From assembly GCA_008508345.1 (NCBI GenBank), contig QNGE01003325.1, positions 4,214 to 68,213 on the forward strand: DNA of 64,000 nucleotides, written 5' to 3'. Within the stretch, counting starts at the first letter, position 1; the number at the start of each line of letters is the position of its first letter. The position numbers and the translations under genes are program-made. Source of the DNA: Paragonimus westermani. Its lineage: Eukaryota; Platyhelminthes; Trematoda; Plagiorchiida; Troglotrematidae. The notes beneath the pieces were generated by a model, which was given only the letters and a program-made list of their open reading frames with translations, had not been told where the DNA came from and made no database searches. Below, one piece after another: positions 54,001 through 64,000 of this stretch.

Positions 54001-57000
54001 CCGATGTTCATCTTAGTACTCATCAGTCTTTTTTTCTCAGTGCTTGTCAAGTTTCATCAGTCCTGCGCAAAGTCCCTCTTTCATTGACCGTCATTATTTT
54101 CACCTCTTTTTGCAATGATACCTGCATGGTTTTTTGCCTGTCTTTTCCTCTGTGCAATTGTCATACTTTTTCGCTTTGATATGTATAAGTATATATGCAT
54201 TACTTACCTTCATAAATATATTCTTATTTTACAAATTACGGTCATTGTCTTGTGAATTGTCGCTTCTGCTAAAGCACTTACTGATGTAGAGTTGCTTTTC
54301 ATGAATCCCAGATATTTCAGAACTTGTTCATCATACCTGTTGACCATTGGAGACCAATTTGTGTTCGTGCTTTTTTGATAGCTACTCTTGTTTACAAACT
54401 ACTTTATCAACAGGTTTCCGTATCACTTGATCGTTTTTTTCATGTCTAGAGTTTTACCTTACTGTCAAACGTTCAACAACCCGGCTTTGTTTGTCTAACC
54501 ATCTACCGCCTGTTATTCATCTGCGACAGGTTTTGACTATTATAGCTGTATTCACCTCGCGACATAATGTTGTGAATAGCTACCGTTCAATCGGTACTTC
54601 TGCAACAATATATCCTGAAATGTTTGTTTTTGTTATACAACTTATTTACGTACCTACCTGTTGTTTTACTGAAGGTCGTTTATTATCTTCGATAGTGTTA
54701 CGAAACTAAACGCCATATAATTTAAATTCATCCCTTTGGTCGTACGAAGGTAATCTTCTGAAAACTACGCGCACTCTTGATCAGATCACCATTGGTAGCA
54801 CCAGTATATATTGCAAGCGTGTGTTATCCCATAGGGTTACCGTTTCTTCTGGTACTTCCATACCTCGGAGCGAATGATAGTCGTCATGGGTTTGAGCAGA
54901 CGAGCAACACGATTGATCCTACTTCCACGATAGTGGAAGGTGCAACGCTGGACGAATTCGAAAGTGGCCAGATTTTGACTCTAACGCAGTTGATGTTTAG
55001 TCTGTAGGAGGTCTCCAAATCATTATGAGAGCCGTAGTATGCTGCCCGTCGATTTTTGGGAGTTGTTATTAGTTAGACAACACGTTCGTCGACTATCTAA
55101 ACAGTACAACTACACCTTACCGACTGTTGTCCGCTACAACAGTCAACTTTTCGGAAGTTAAAAACGTTCGCGCTGGATATTTGAACAAGAACTATTCAAA
55201 AACATTGGAAAGCTATCCCTAGTTAATTATCATAAAATGAGGTAATCTGCTTCTCTCGTTCACGAACAACTTTGGGATATTTTAATGTAGACAGAGTCTC
55301 TAGTGTCATACACATCAAAGTGCAACTGTAATCTAGGCGCTTGTGATGCGCGCATGCGTTTCTGGTGTGATCTTCAAAAAGTGATATGTTTTGGCTTTAG
55401 TGTCAATGATAGGCGATCGGTGACGCCTTGAAATGCATTCATTGCTTTGAACATGAGTGGGCTCGCTATTACTGGAAGACAAACGAAACTCCAACTTCAA
55501 ATTGAACACCATCCCCACTTCATCGTATTCAGATGAACTTTTCGCCTAGTCCACTTCGGAAAGAAGAATTAGACGCCTGGTTCCTTCTTACTAGAGCTCA
55601 CCAACAAGGCATATCTTCGTCAGGACCAGAGTTTACGCTCTGACCCTCGTGCTTGTGAGAATAGCGTCAAACAAACAGTCCAAATCCCCGAACTTCTGTT
55701 CAGCATTCCCACTGCACATTTTCAGAGTTGACAGTCTCCCCCTAATCATGTCGGATTTTACAATGATTTCGCTGCCACTCTGTGAGTCACACAGGCTGAA
55801 CTGACCAGTCTGTATTCGTAATCTGAATGCGTCTGAACTTCCGCATAATTGGCCTAACAGCTTGTTGAGATAATCGGTATCACAGCTTAGTTGAAGGCCA
55901 TCCCGAAATGAGAATTGTTTAATTCTAACCAAAGTGTGTCGGACTGTCTTATCACTAGCTTCTCATAGCGTTACAAGTTGGTTCTCAACAGGGTTGAAAA
56001 GCGCACTTCCTGCTTTTTCTAAAGGTGAGCTTACGGTTTTCTTGTAATAGTTCTTCCGATTTTCCTTACTGACTGAGCAAAGGCATTTCTGTCAAATTTT
56101 CTACAGTGACCCATTTTGGGTAACAGTATTTTAACACCTAGTGTTACAGCATTAGATTTCAAGAGAGCTTTCAGAGTTGTAACTAAAACTGTTCTTCTAA
56201 CTTCCAGTCTAACTACTTATGTATACATTTATATATAAACGCAAAGTTGTCCACAACACCCCACAGGAAATATTAATTACGATATTGCAATTGACCTTGT
56301 GCGCGCCGTTCTTCCATCTCCGTCATCGGAGAAGCCGTCAGCCTCTCTTGAGGTCATAGTTGCCTAGAAGCAATCACTGTATGTGGTAATCATGTATTCG
56401 CACGCTTGAGCCGTCTGCCGCGACAGTTACTCTCTGGGTTTGGGAAGCCTGATACCTTATGATTTCGAAAGCTAGGTATTTTCTTAAGCAGTCTTCGTAT
56501 CCTCCATTTCCGTACAATCATTCGTTGCTCATCGTTAATTCTGACACCCAGATTGCATGTGACTTGTGTGATGCTCAATCCCTGGTGTTTATGGCTGACT
56601 AGCCATACAAACGAACTTCCAATTTTCTGAATCACCTTGACGAGCAGTGTAATTTTTAGTGTTAGCACATTAGCCGCTTTTCATAGTGGCATGATCTCAC
56701 TTTCTGTCATCTGCAGGTACGTATCACTGGACAGCCGTCTGAATTTCCCAACATCGTTTTTACCCGTGACTTGGACTTATTCAGTAATGAATAACAACAT
56801 CGGGTGTCTGTAGGGTATCAGTGGTTTACTGTTTCTCGCTGTAATTCAATGCTAGCAATACTTGACTGCATGTTTCTCGGCTTTCAGGCTCGAGCCAGGT
56901 TGCCATAAATGTGACTGTTTATTTTTTAATTTTGTATATCATTTGTGCGTTGGATCTATTCATAATGTTTACTTGGGAAGTTTTGTGTGTTCTCATGGAT

Positions 57001-57074
57001 TCCTCAGTTTGTCCCGAGCTATTTGAACAAACAGTATCCTCAGTTCCGTTGCATTGTTTTTAATTCCTTTTCAG
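51001..57074. other. Intergenic, nothing recognised
   Basis: Six kb with only short unsupported open frames on both strands (for example minus 53008-53364 and minus 55633-55932), none resembling a family I know. T-rich runs occur around 53780-54180. The UNG promoter should lie in the 3' part. Confidence 0.5.
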
Positions 57075-57079
57075 TAACA
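57069..57079 (+). promoter_or_regulatory. Splice acceptor just before the UNG start codon
   Basis: CCTTTTCAG ends at 57074 and the ATG follows at 57080, leaving a 5-nt leader (TAACA). This could be the 3' end of a 5'-UTR intron or a spliced-leader trans-splice site, which flatworms use for a subset of genes. Confidence 0.5.
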
Positions 57080-57311
57080 ATGCCCAAGTTGCCATATTTG
57101 AACCAAAAGCCACTCACGGCATTTTTCTCTAGTCCGAAGTCGCTTGATAAATGCGCTAATAAGGAAAATGTGGTCAATGGTGAACAGAGCCCTATGCATC
57201 TGACAAAATCGGTTGAAAAAAGTCCCTTTCAAGCAACATCTGATGTTGATTCTCCCGCAATGATTGATCAACCTGCTAAGCGTCCGCGTGTAACCGAGCC
57301 GGCAAAATCAG
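57080..57311 (+). CDS. UNG: UNG exon 1: PIP box and disordered N-terminus
   Basis: ATG chosen because the PIP box (QKPLTAFF, residues 9-16) follows at once, as in nuclear UNG2. The frame is open further upstream but without a Met before the acceptor at 57074. Then a Ser/Lys-rich region with several SP sites (SSPKS, EQSPMH, DSPAM), possible Cdk sites, and AKRPR. Donor CAG|GTGACT at 57311/57312; 77 codons plus one base (phase 1). Confidence 0.88.
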
Positions 57312-60300
57312 GTGACTGTTTTTATAAACTTTCCTTTGTGTATTCTCATGTTCTTCACAATCGAAAGGAGGTGCCGATGTTGATGTTTCTTATTGTTAAC
57401 TTACGTGCATCTCATACTGAAATTGTGCTTTACATCCTTTGCTTGATTAATTACCATTCTGTCTGTATACCGACTCGTGGGTTATTCTCTAGTTTGTTTT
57501 CCGGAGTTAATTGGGATAACAACTGTCTAACCTTAATTGTAACAACTCTTTATTCTAGACGGCGGCGTAACGGATGAGCCGATATTCTCGCCGAAAATGT
57601 CTACTTTTCTCGGCCACCCCTTAGCTACTCCTAACCGCGAATCGGTCAACCGATTAGTTGCTGAACTGAAGCGCAAATTATCTGCTCGGCCCACTCGCTC
57701 TGTTCTAAATTTGATTCAAGGGTTGCATCCTGAATGGATATATGCTTTGGATTCCCAATTGCAGAGCGAACGGTTTCAAAAGTTGGCTGACTTTGTTATA
57801 GCCGAACGTGCTCATGGCGTTCCAGTTTATCCTCCCGTTGATCAAGTGGGTTGTTTCGTCTCGTTTGCATGTGAATATGCACGTGGTTTTCGCATGTTGC
57901 CGGCAGGTTGTGTGCTTTTTGTTTTCGTGGTGTGTTTCACTGGACCACTTTCAAGCCATTCGATCTACAGCCTTCCGTTTTTCTACGTTTTGTATGACAA
58001 CTGTAAGTTAGATATTGATTGTTCATTCTCTCTGACTGGGAACATAGGTTTTCACTTGGAGTCAACTTTGTCCACCCTCTTCGGTCCGTGTGGTCATTCT
58101 CGGGCAGGATCCCTATCATGGGCCGAAACAAGCTCATGGTCTGGCTTTCTCAGTGCAACGTCCTTTGCCACCGCCTCCAAGTTTGGTCAATATGTACAAA
58201 GAAATTGGGTCATCCTTACCTAGTACCAACCCAGATCTTCGGTGGCCCCCCAATCACGGGGATCTAACAGGCTGGGCACAACAAGGCGTATTGTTGCTGA
58301 ACGCTGTGCTCACTGTCAGAGCTGCCACTCCAAACTCGCACAAAGATAGGGGCTGGGAATTACTTACGGATGCAGTTGTGCGTCATTTGAATAAAGCAAA
58401 ATCAGTACGTTTTTTTATGTTCTGCATCGTCCACCATTCATTAGATGAGTTGTATTTTAATGCCATACATACAGCCTCTTGCCAACATTTTTGCACATAT
58501 ATTTTTGAGCGATATAATAGACGGAATCATTTTGAACCAGTTTGTTGGGTCAGACGTGATATGAAAAGCACACGATTGTTGCTCGCAACTCATTTTAGTT
58601 TACATGAGATCTAGCTGAATATCCAACATACTCATGGTACCTGGAGCAGTCGGTTGTTTTTACCTCCCGACTTCACTTAATTCCAGTGAGCTTGGCGCGT
58701 CGATTGTCAACTACTAATATTTGACAGTAGTTTGGAATGCTGTATGTGGTGTGGTGAGTCATGATTTCGCTATACAGTAAGTTGGATGACAATGTTCGTG
58801 TTGAAGCGGCTAGCTGATACTAACTGACCCTAACGATCTGTTTTGTCCACGAGTATGCATCTGTGTTCTGTTGGTAAGCTTTTGAAACTACCGTGCCCAT
58901 TTCCTGATCATTTTTTACATGCGACCCTACAAGACTTTTCATGGTTCCAAATCCGCTTGATTTTTCTAAACTCGGCTATTTTGTAATACCGCATAATAAT
59001 ACGTTTGTTTTATAATCTTTCGCGTCTTGTTTCCCGGATAGTATCAAAGTACCTTTTAGTAGGTTGACGTTCCTTTTCCACTGAGACTTATTGGCTACCA
59101 TTTGCGAAATAATACATCTGTCAATTTTTTGCTCAGGAACAGGTGGTCATTCGGCCTTACAGATCACGTCGGGCCCTTCAAACTTGTAACGCCGATTATT
59201 TGGGTTGGTGTATGAACTTTTTATTCTAATAACTGGCAGAAACTTTGCTGATTAGTGACCAATTCGTGCGGTTTTCCTGCCCAGTTCGAAGAGGAAAACA
59301 TCGTAATTCACGATGTAACTCTCAAGCCATTACGCTGCTTTTTATCGTGTTTTGTCTTATTAAGTCTCGTTTATGTTGTCGCCAAGGTGATTGCAATGTT
59401 TCCTCGTTTTGTTGCTATGTGACTACGTATTCGCTAAGGCGTAACAAGATGATCTTTATAGGTACATTGTGTTGTAGTCAACGCTTATCCTGCCTTATCC
59501 GTGGTTCAACTTGACTGGGGACTAAGAATACTGTTTAGATTGTTAATGGTTGAATTTTTGGTAACAATCATTGTTACCCTCATCGTTCCACATATTAATT
59601 TTTCTCGGCATGTTGACAGCCAGTTTTGATGATCTTACATATTGTCAACATTAAAGGTGCCTTTTCTGTACGACATGCGATTTCCACAATACTTCGTGTA
59701 CAGTTCAAGTGGTACATTTGTACCTGAACTGCTGTTAGGATCGACTGATATATTATGTATTAAATACTGGGGTGAATTGAAAGCTTGTCTACAACGAAGC
59801 TACAACACACTTCAGTAGTCTGGTTGACATTTCACAATGCAGAACTTGAAACGGAAGCAAACGTGACGTTGGAGTGCACCTGATTGAATCGGTGGACGAC
59901 AGCTAGTAGATCATGCTCAAATTTCAAAAGAACGGAAACATCTTCATGCATACATTGTTAGTAAGCTGACTTAGTTGTCGACGTTCCACCTTGCCAGTCA
60001 AAATACTCACTATCAGTGAGCCCAGTGGAGATTCCACAGCCACTGTATCAGTCTGACGGCATAGTTCGTTGTTAAATTTAAATTGGACGTTGAGTGTACA
60101 TCGTAGAAGCAATTTGTTCAACGTAGGTGTCGCTTTACTGAACTGAATACTCGATTGATCGATGTATTCACAAATGAAATTGACAATCCCAAGTAGCGGC
60201 ACATTTGTGACTCACGAGCAGACGTCTGACGAACACAGTACTGACTATTCACACTGATATTCTGCACGTCGTGAACAGAATCGAACGTGTCTCGTAGGTT

Positions 60301-63300
60301 GTGTAGAAACAGTTGCTGTTGAGTGTTAAGAGGAATTGCACATATCAAGAATAGACCTCAACAGATGGTTTGACTTATGGATCCTGATAGAGGCAGCCTG
60401 TTTGAGTCGTTCGAATTGTGTATGTGTAATTACCTCTTGTGGCAAAAGTCGTTTGGGAATGTGCACGATTTCCTCTGCGATCAGTGTTATTTTGCCCTTC
60501 TCTGATTCACGCCCATTAAATTTACTTCGACCTGAGACAGTCCTCAACTTTCCCTTTATGTAGCCTTTCATTTTAATAATAACTACGCCTGCATCTTTTT
60601 CTGGACGTGTTCTGATGATATCTTAACGTTAGCGGAGAGTTGTCAAGGCTTGGAGGCAAGATTCTTATGAGCAGACTGAGCTTGGCATTGTCGATAGCAA
60701 CAGTTACCTAGATCGGATTTGAATTGCTCCGGAATGGCACTTGAAGTGGGAGCCAACGACAAGTCTAGCTGCAGAGATTCTCAAATTGTACCTTAACTTC
60801 TAGTTGTTCATCTGTACGGCATGGACAACAAAACAGTGTCCAGCGGCATTCGTGACAAGTTACGCACATACCTTTCTAGTTCGACAGTGAATTTGCGATG
60901 TTGGCTTCCCGTCACTGAGGTCGATCATCACTTTCGACCGTTTTTGCATCTGCTCAGTGGCGATTCCATTCACGTGTTCGTTGAACTCATGGCGATCCTC
61001 CTCGTCCAGATCCTATCGCTGCTGGTTTACATTCTGTAAGGGTTCAAACGCCTATGAAAGAGGTATCTATTTGGTTCAAAGGACCACGTTTGAGTGACCT
61101 CGCACCCGGACGGAGCCGGCACCTACGAAGCCAGGCCATCTTGCAATACACACTTTGCTCAGTGTTTATGAAAGTCGATTATCTCCCTCATCTCCGCAAG
61201 CGTAGTTCTGAAGCTTAAATGAAGATTCAGTTTCTTAAACCTCTAGATCTCGCGAAAATACCCATGGACCCATACAAGAAAAACTTGACAAACAGTTTTT
61301 TCGATAATTCATCAGATCAGTACAATTACATACTTTCAGCAAAATCAATCTATCGACGTTACGTAGATCATATTTTCGCTTTTTTAAAATCTGAGCATGA
61401 TCTACTCGCTGTAGTTCACTCATTCAATCCAGATTTGTGAGGTCAATTACGGATACCGTCAATATTTTGGGCAGATAGTGTGTATGTGCGTCTCGTCTCG
61501 TGAAGAACGACTGCTGAGCCAATAAAGAACAATTCGAACGAGCTGTAAGCGATATCATCATTTCAGATGCGAACCGTATAAGGGAAAAAAGGGTAATGTC
61601 TTCCTGTCTGTATTTGGCATTCCTGGTCGTTTTAGATTATGGTGTCACTGAATTAAGAGAGCCGCTGTCAATATTTGTTAGTCGTGCCTTGTCAATTAAG
61701 CGTCAGTCGCAAGCTTGAAATGAGTTCACAATCAAACCTGCCTTTAAAGGTGCGCTCAGGAACTATTCATCAAACCACTGATCGATGGGTTTGCTTTCAC
61801 AGGTTACCTGGGAATGGAGGGCTAGTAGAGTGACGCTCCAAACCAAGATGGCAGACTTTGGATCCATGACTTCAGAATGGCATGGCTTCGGTATGAGGTG
61901 TTCGTGTGTCACGTACATACTAATCGCTCATGACTTGGTCAAACCTGGCAGTGAAGTATTTCGCACTGCCGTAGCCTCACTTGATTTCTCTACAACTTTG
62001 AATAAACGGTTCCACTCCACCCTGCTCTGGAAACCGTACAGCCTGTGCTGGACACTGTTTATGTGGCTAGAGTACTACCTAACCAAGTTCAACATTTTGG
62101 AAAATAAGACGCTGTCTGAGTGGTTTCCTGCTGATGTCGATGTTCCGTACGATTCCGTCCGGTGCCCTCTGTTATCCATTCCAATTATTCTTAAATTCCC
62201 CAAAAGATCTGAATCACTTGTCCTATTCGACGTCGACGCTACAACAATCTGGTGTGGCGCACTATCCGAAAAACGTCGTAATCGAATTAACTATACTACT
62301 GACATTCCAAAATATTGTAACTTTCACGGTCCGCAACTGGGTGACAGATGTGCCATTTTAATAATAACTATATAGAATGCATGTATGCAAAAGCGGTGGT
62401 ATTATTAATGTACATTTCTAACCTTTGACATACTGCCAAGTTGAATTAGCTCCTGTTGAATGGCTCATGCCACTAAAGACAGAAAGTGAATCATTCCATA
62501 ATTCAGCTCACCTGATAACCGTTTCGATCGCAGTTTTGTGCCATCCTATTGGTAGATTATTTCGTGCGTTGTTCTTTGACAGAATCTACCCCACCTAACC
62601 TGCGGTCATTTTTTCGATGCCTCTGCTCTTCACTTGTTTGTCATTTAGCATATTACTCGCCTTTTCACTCTAAATCCCGTTGCCACACTTGCCCGCTAAC
62701 TCAATTCCTTGCACATACTAATAACTTAAGCCTTCCATTCGATTTGTTCACCTTGTCGTCGCCTGTTAGTGACCTCCGGATCCCAGGCTTTCAAATTTCC
62801 ATCGATTCATTGTGCCGAATACGAAGGAAGTTAGCCAATTGAAATGTAGGCATTTAGGGGGAATACATAGTGATCCAGTGAGTTCCGTACATGAAAAGAA
62901 GCTGTCGACTCCACTACCGGCTGACAGTCATGTTCTTATGAGTGGGGGGGTCCTGACCTTTTCTGCTACCTTGGCGTGGTGGTCAGGCTTGCGTGCTGTT
63001 TAGATNATATAGAGGTTTGTACGGGAAGAACAAACGCGTCAAGTATGCATTCCTGATTGTGTTTATCAAAGACCAAATTGTATTTGAAAGTGACGACATG
63101 TGAATATATGCTAGATCGAACTGAATGAGAGCAAACTTGGAGAAGACTGTTAACATGCGGTCATGTACTTATTGAGCACTGAAGCAATGTTACCGCGAAC
63201 TTTCACACTTGTTTGTCAGTGAGACTGGGTTGGTCGGGTGACCAGGAGACTTGTTATACGAGTTCCCGACCTGTGCACATCTATCAAGTAGGGTTTTAAG

Positions 63301-63724
63301 TATCTCAGCCATGTCCACAGTGCTAGCTAACGTGGGTATTATTCGATAGTACCTTCGATTATGTTTTGTAACTCACCAATAGCTGTGAAAACATCAGTTC
63401 ATACGTTTCCAGGGAGAACAATTTCTTAGTCTGTTTTCGTAGACTTTTTTTACATTGTGATAGCAGAAATAATATTTTTCTACAATCGCTTTTCACATTC
63501 TCCTTCATGGTTTGATTCAGCATCTAGTGTTCATGCTTTGGGGTTCTCATGCCCAGAAACAAGGAGCTGGAATTGATCGTAAGCGCCATCTGGTTTTGCA
63601 GGCGCCTCATCCTTCACCTTTGTCTGCTTCTCGCGGATTTTTCGGTTGTGGACACTTCACCAAGGCGAATGCTTACCTGAAAGATCATGGTCTCACACCC
63701 GTTGATTGGACTCAGTTGGAGTAG
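57080..63724 (+). CDS. UNG: Uracil-DNA glycosylase, nuclear form (gene span)
   Basis: Removes uracil from DNA by cleaving the N-glycosidic bond, the first step of base-excision repair of deaminated cytosine and misincorporated dUMP. Four exons (57080-57311, 57559-57845, 58048-58404, 63521-63724) give 359 residues, against 313 for human UNG2. The N-terminus has a PCNA-binding PIP box QKPLTAFF (9-16), equivalent to QKTLYSFF of human UNG2, and a basic KRPR likely for nuclear entry. The catalytic domain has the water-activating motif GQDPYHG (192-198, Asp194), the uracil-binding LLNAVLTV (Asn258) and the leucine-insertion loop HPSPLS (His322, Leu326). The Tyr that excludes thymine (Y196) is present. 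All key residues are intact, so the enzyme should be active. Confidence 0.95.
57559..57845 (+). CDS. UNG: UNG exon 2: linker and start of the glycosylase fold
   Basis: Acceptor TTATTCTAG ends at 57558 and the first two bases complete a GAC codon. Encodes residues 78-173, including a helical region [13 protein letters not shown]. It sits roughly where human UNG2 binds RPA, but I cannot claim that function. Then [13 protein letters not shown] and VPVYPPVDQ, the VYPPP..QVF entrance of the UNG fold. Donor CAA|GTGGGT at 57845/57846, phase 0. Confidence 0.88.
58048..58404 (+). CDS. UNG: UNG exon 3: catalytic and uracil-binding motifs
   Basis: Acceptor GGGAACATAG ends at 58047; donor TCA|GTACGT at 58404/58405; 119 codons, phase 0/0. 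Encodes [20 protein letters not shown] then [19 protein letters not shown] (the proline-rich loop PLPPPPS follows), [20 protein letters not shown] and [16 protein letters not shown]. It aligns almost gap-free to human UNG2 except for a few extra residues around [12 protein letters not shown]. Confidence 0.95.
59924..60571 (-). pseudogene. Penelope-like reverse transcriptase, 5' part, inverted
   Basis: Minus-strand pieces in shifting frames: [20 protein letters not shown] (compare GLPKIHK....LRPI.S..NSP), then [18 protein letters not shown], then [20 protein letters not shown] followed by [13 protein letters not shown]. The last corresponds to the F.FNG..Y.Q..GVAMGSPL..V.ANIFM box of Penelope-like and group II-type RTs. 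Frames are broken and conserved residues mutated (VES for MGS). Confidence 0.65.
61219..61440 (+). pseudogene. Penelope-like reverse transcriptase, YVDD region
   Basis: The plus frame encodes [20 protein letters not shown] and [14 protein letters not shown] then stop. This matches the catalytic RYVDDIF..(F/L)......LL..(F/L)N..HP block of Penelope-like RTs with the second Asp changed to His, so it is inactive. It should lie directly after the SPLG box in the protein but is on the opposite strand about 650 bp away. Confidence 0.6.
63521..63724 (+). CDS. UNG: UNG exon 4: leucine loop and C-terminus
   Basis: Acceptor TTTGATTCAG ends at 63520; 67 codons then TAG at 63722-63724. Encodes [40 protein letters not shown] and [13 protein letters not shown], ending [14 protein letters not shown] holds the catalytic His and the base-flipping Leu. 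The end matches the human UNG C-terminus (IDWKEL). Confidence 0.95.
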   Translation, partial: HLVFMLWGSHAQKQGAGIDRKRHLVLQAPHPSPLSASRGFFGCGHFTKANAYLKDHGLTPVDWTQLE

Positions 63725-64000
63725 AGCTTTCCTGTCACTATTCTTAATCACGCATTTGACTCGCTTTTTCCAATTTTGGTATTTTGATACTGATTCTGTT
63801 TGCTATTTTGCCTTTAATATATTACGTATCCCTGTTTACGGCCTCCGTTTTTTTGTCACCGGATTCCTATACATTTTTACCTGGGCTGGCATTAACTTGT
63901 ATTTCTCCTCTCTTATACTTATTCTAATCGTCTGGAAGGGATGTTTACGTATAAAAAACATTAGACCACCAAATCCCACGCGGTGTAACCAGGTTAACTG
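63725..64000 (+). other. UNG 3' flank
   Basis: T-rich sequence after the stop codon. No canonical AATAAA was seen; the polyadenylation site is not assigned. Confidence 0.4.

Larger units (their letters stand above)
58405..63520. other. UNG intron 3 with rearranged Penelope-like element
   Basis: 5.1-kb GT-AG intron. It contains Penelope-like RT pieces in opposite orientations (59924-60571 minus, 61219-61440 plus) and an ambiguous base at 63006. An open frame at 61785-62375 has no recognised match. Confidence 0.7.

Noticed and set aside
61785..62375. 196-residue plus-strand open frame in the UNG intron
   Set aside because: No recognisable motif; I could not tie it to the nearby Penelope-like remains or to any LTR element.

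Overview
The window reads as eukaryotic DNA of moderate GC, most likely from a parasitic flatworm (trematode). Two conserved genes are broken into short exons by introns of 0.2 to 7.4 kb. The introns hold decayed retrotransposons of types common in trematodes: BEL/Pao, RTE/CR1-like LINEs and Penelope-like fragments. The species cannot be fixed from the sequence alone.

Layout, left to right. Positions 1-4398 hold no recognisable gene but contain a perfect 196-bp palindrome. Positions 4399-41196 hold a plus-strand gene for a nuclear lamin (intermediate filament protein). Its head and alpha-helical rod are on exons at 4399-25361, followed by a nuclear localisation motif and a lamin tail domain (LTD). 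A second, diverged LTD then appears with the same three-exon layout. The initiator exon is not identified and the last two exons are uncertain. Positions 43091-49614 are a nested transposon: an intact BEL/Pao LTR retrotransposon (minus strand, one 1771-codon ORF, two 391-bp LTRs, 5-bp target duplication) sits inside the 3' end of a truncated LINE, which has its own 13-bp target duplication. Positions 49615-57074 are intergenic with one decayed LINE. Positions 57080-63724 hold a complete four-exon plus-strand gene for nuclear uracil-DNA glycosylase (UNG), with a PCNA-binding box, the catalytic GQDPYHG motif and the HPSPLS loop. Its last intron contains a rearranged Penelope-like reverse transcriptase.

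The most unusual content is a small repeat family (copies near 2.0, 9.9, 22.3 and 37.5 kb, plus a relic at 10.5 kb). Each full copy is two head-to-head arms of the same sequence, one arm about 66 nt longer. Each arm contains what looks like a hammerhead ribozyme core (CTGANGA, stem II, GAAA, cleavage triplet, with flanks that pair as stem I). Three copies have 11-13 bp target-site duplications, the same length as the LINE copies here, which points to mobilisation by target-primed reverse transcription.

The lamin and UNG genes are both nuclear (lamina structure; base-excision repair at replication forks), but nothing suggests they are functionally linked beyond being neighbours on the same strand. 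All exon boundaries are read by eye from splice consensus, reading frame and family similarity; there is no transcript evidence.
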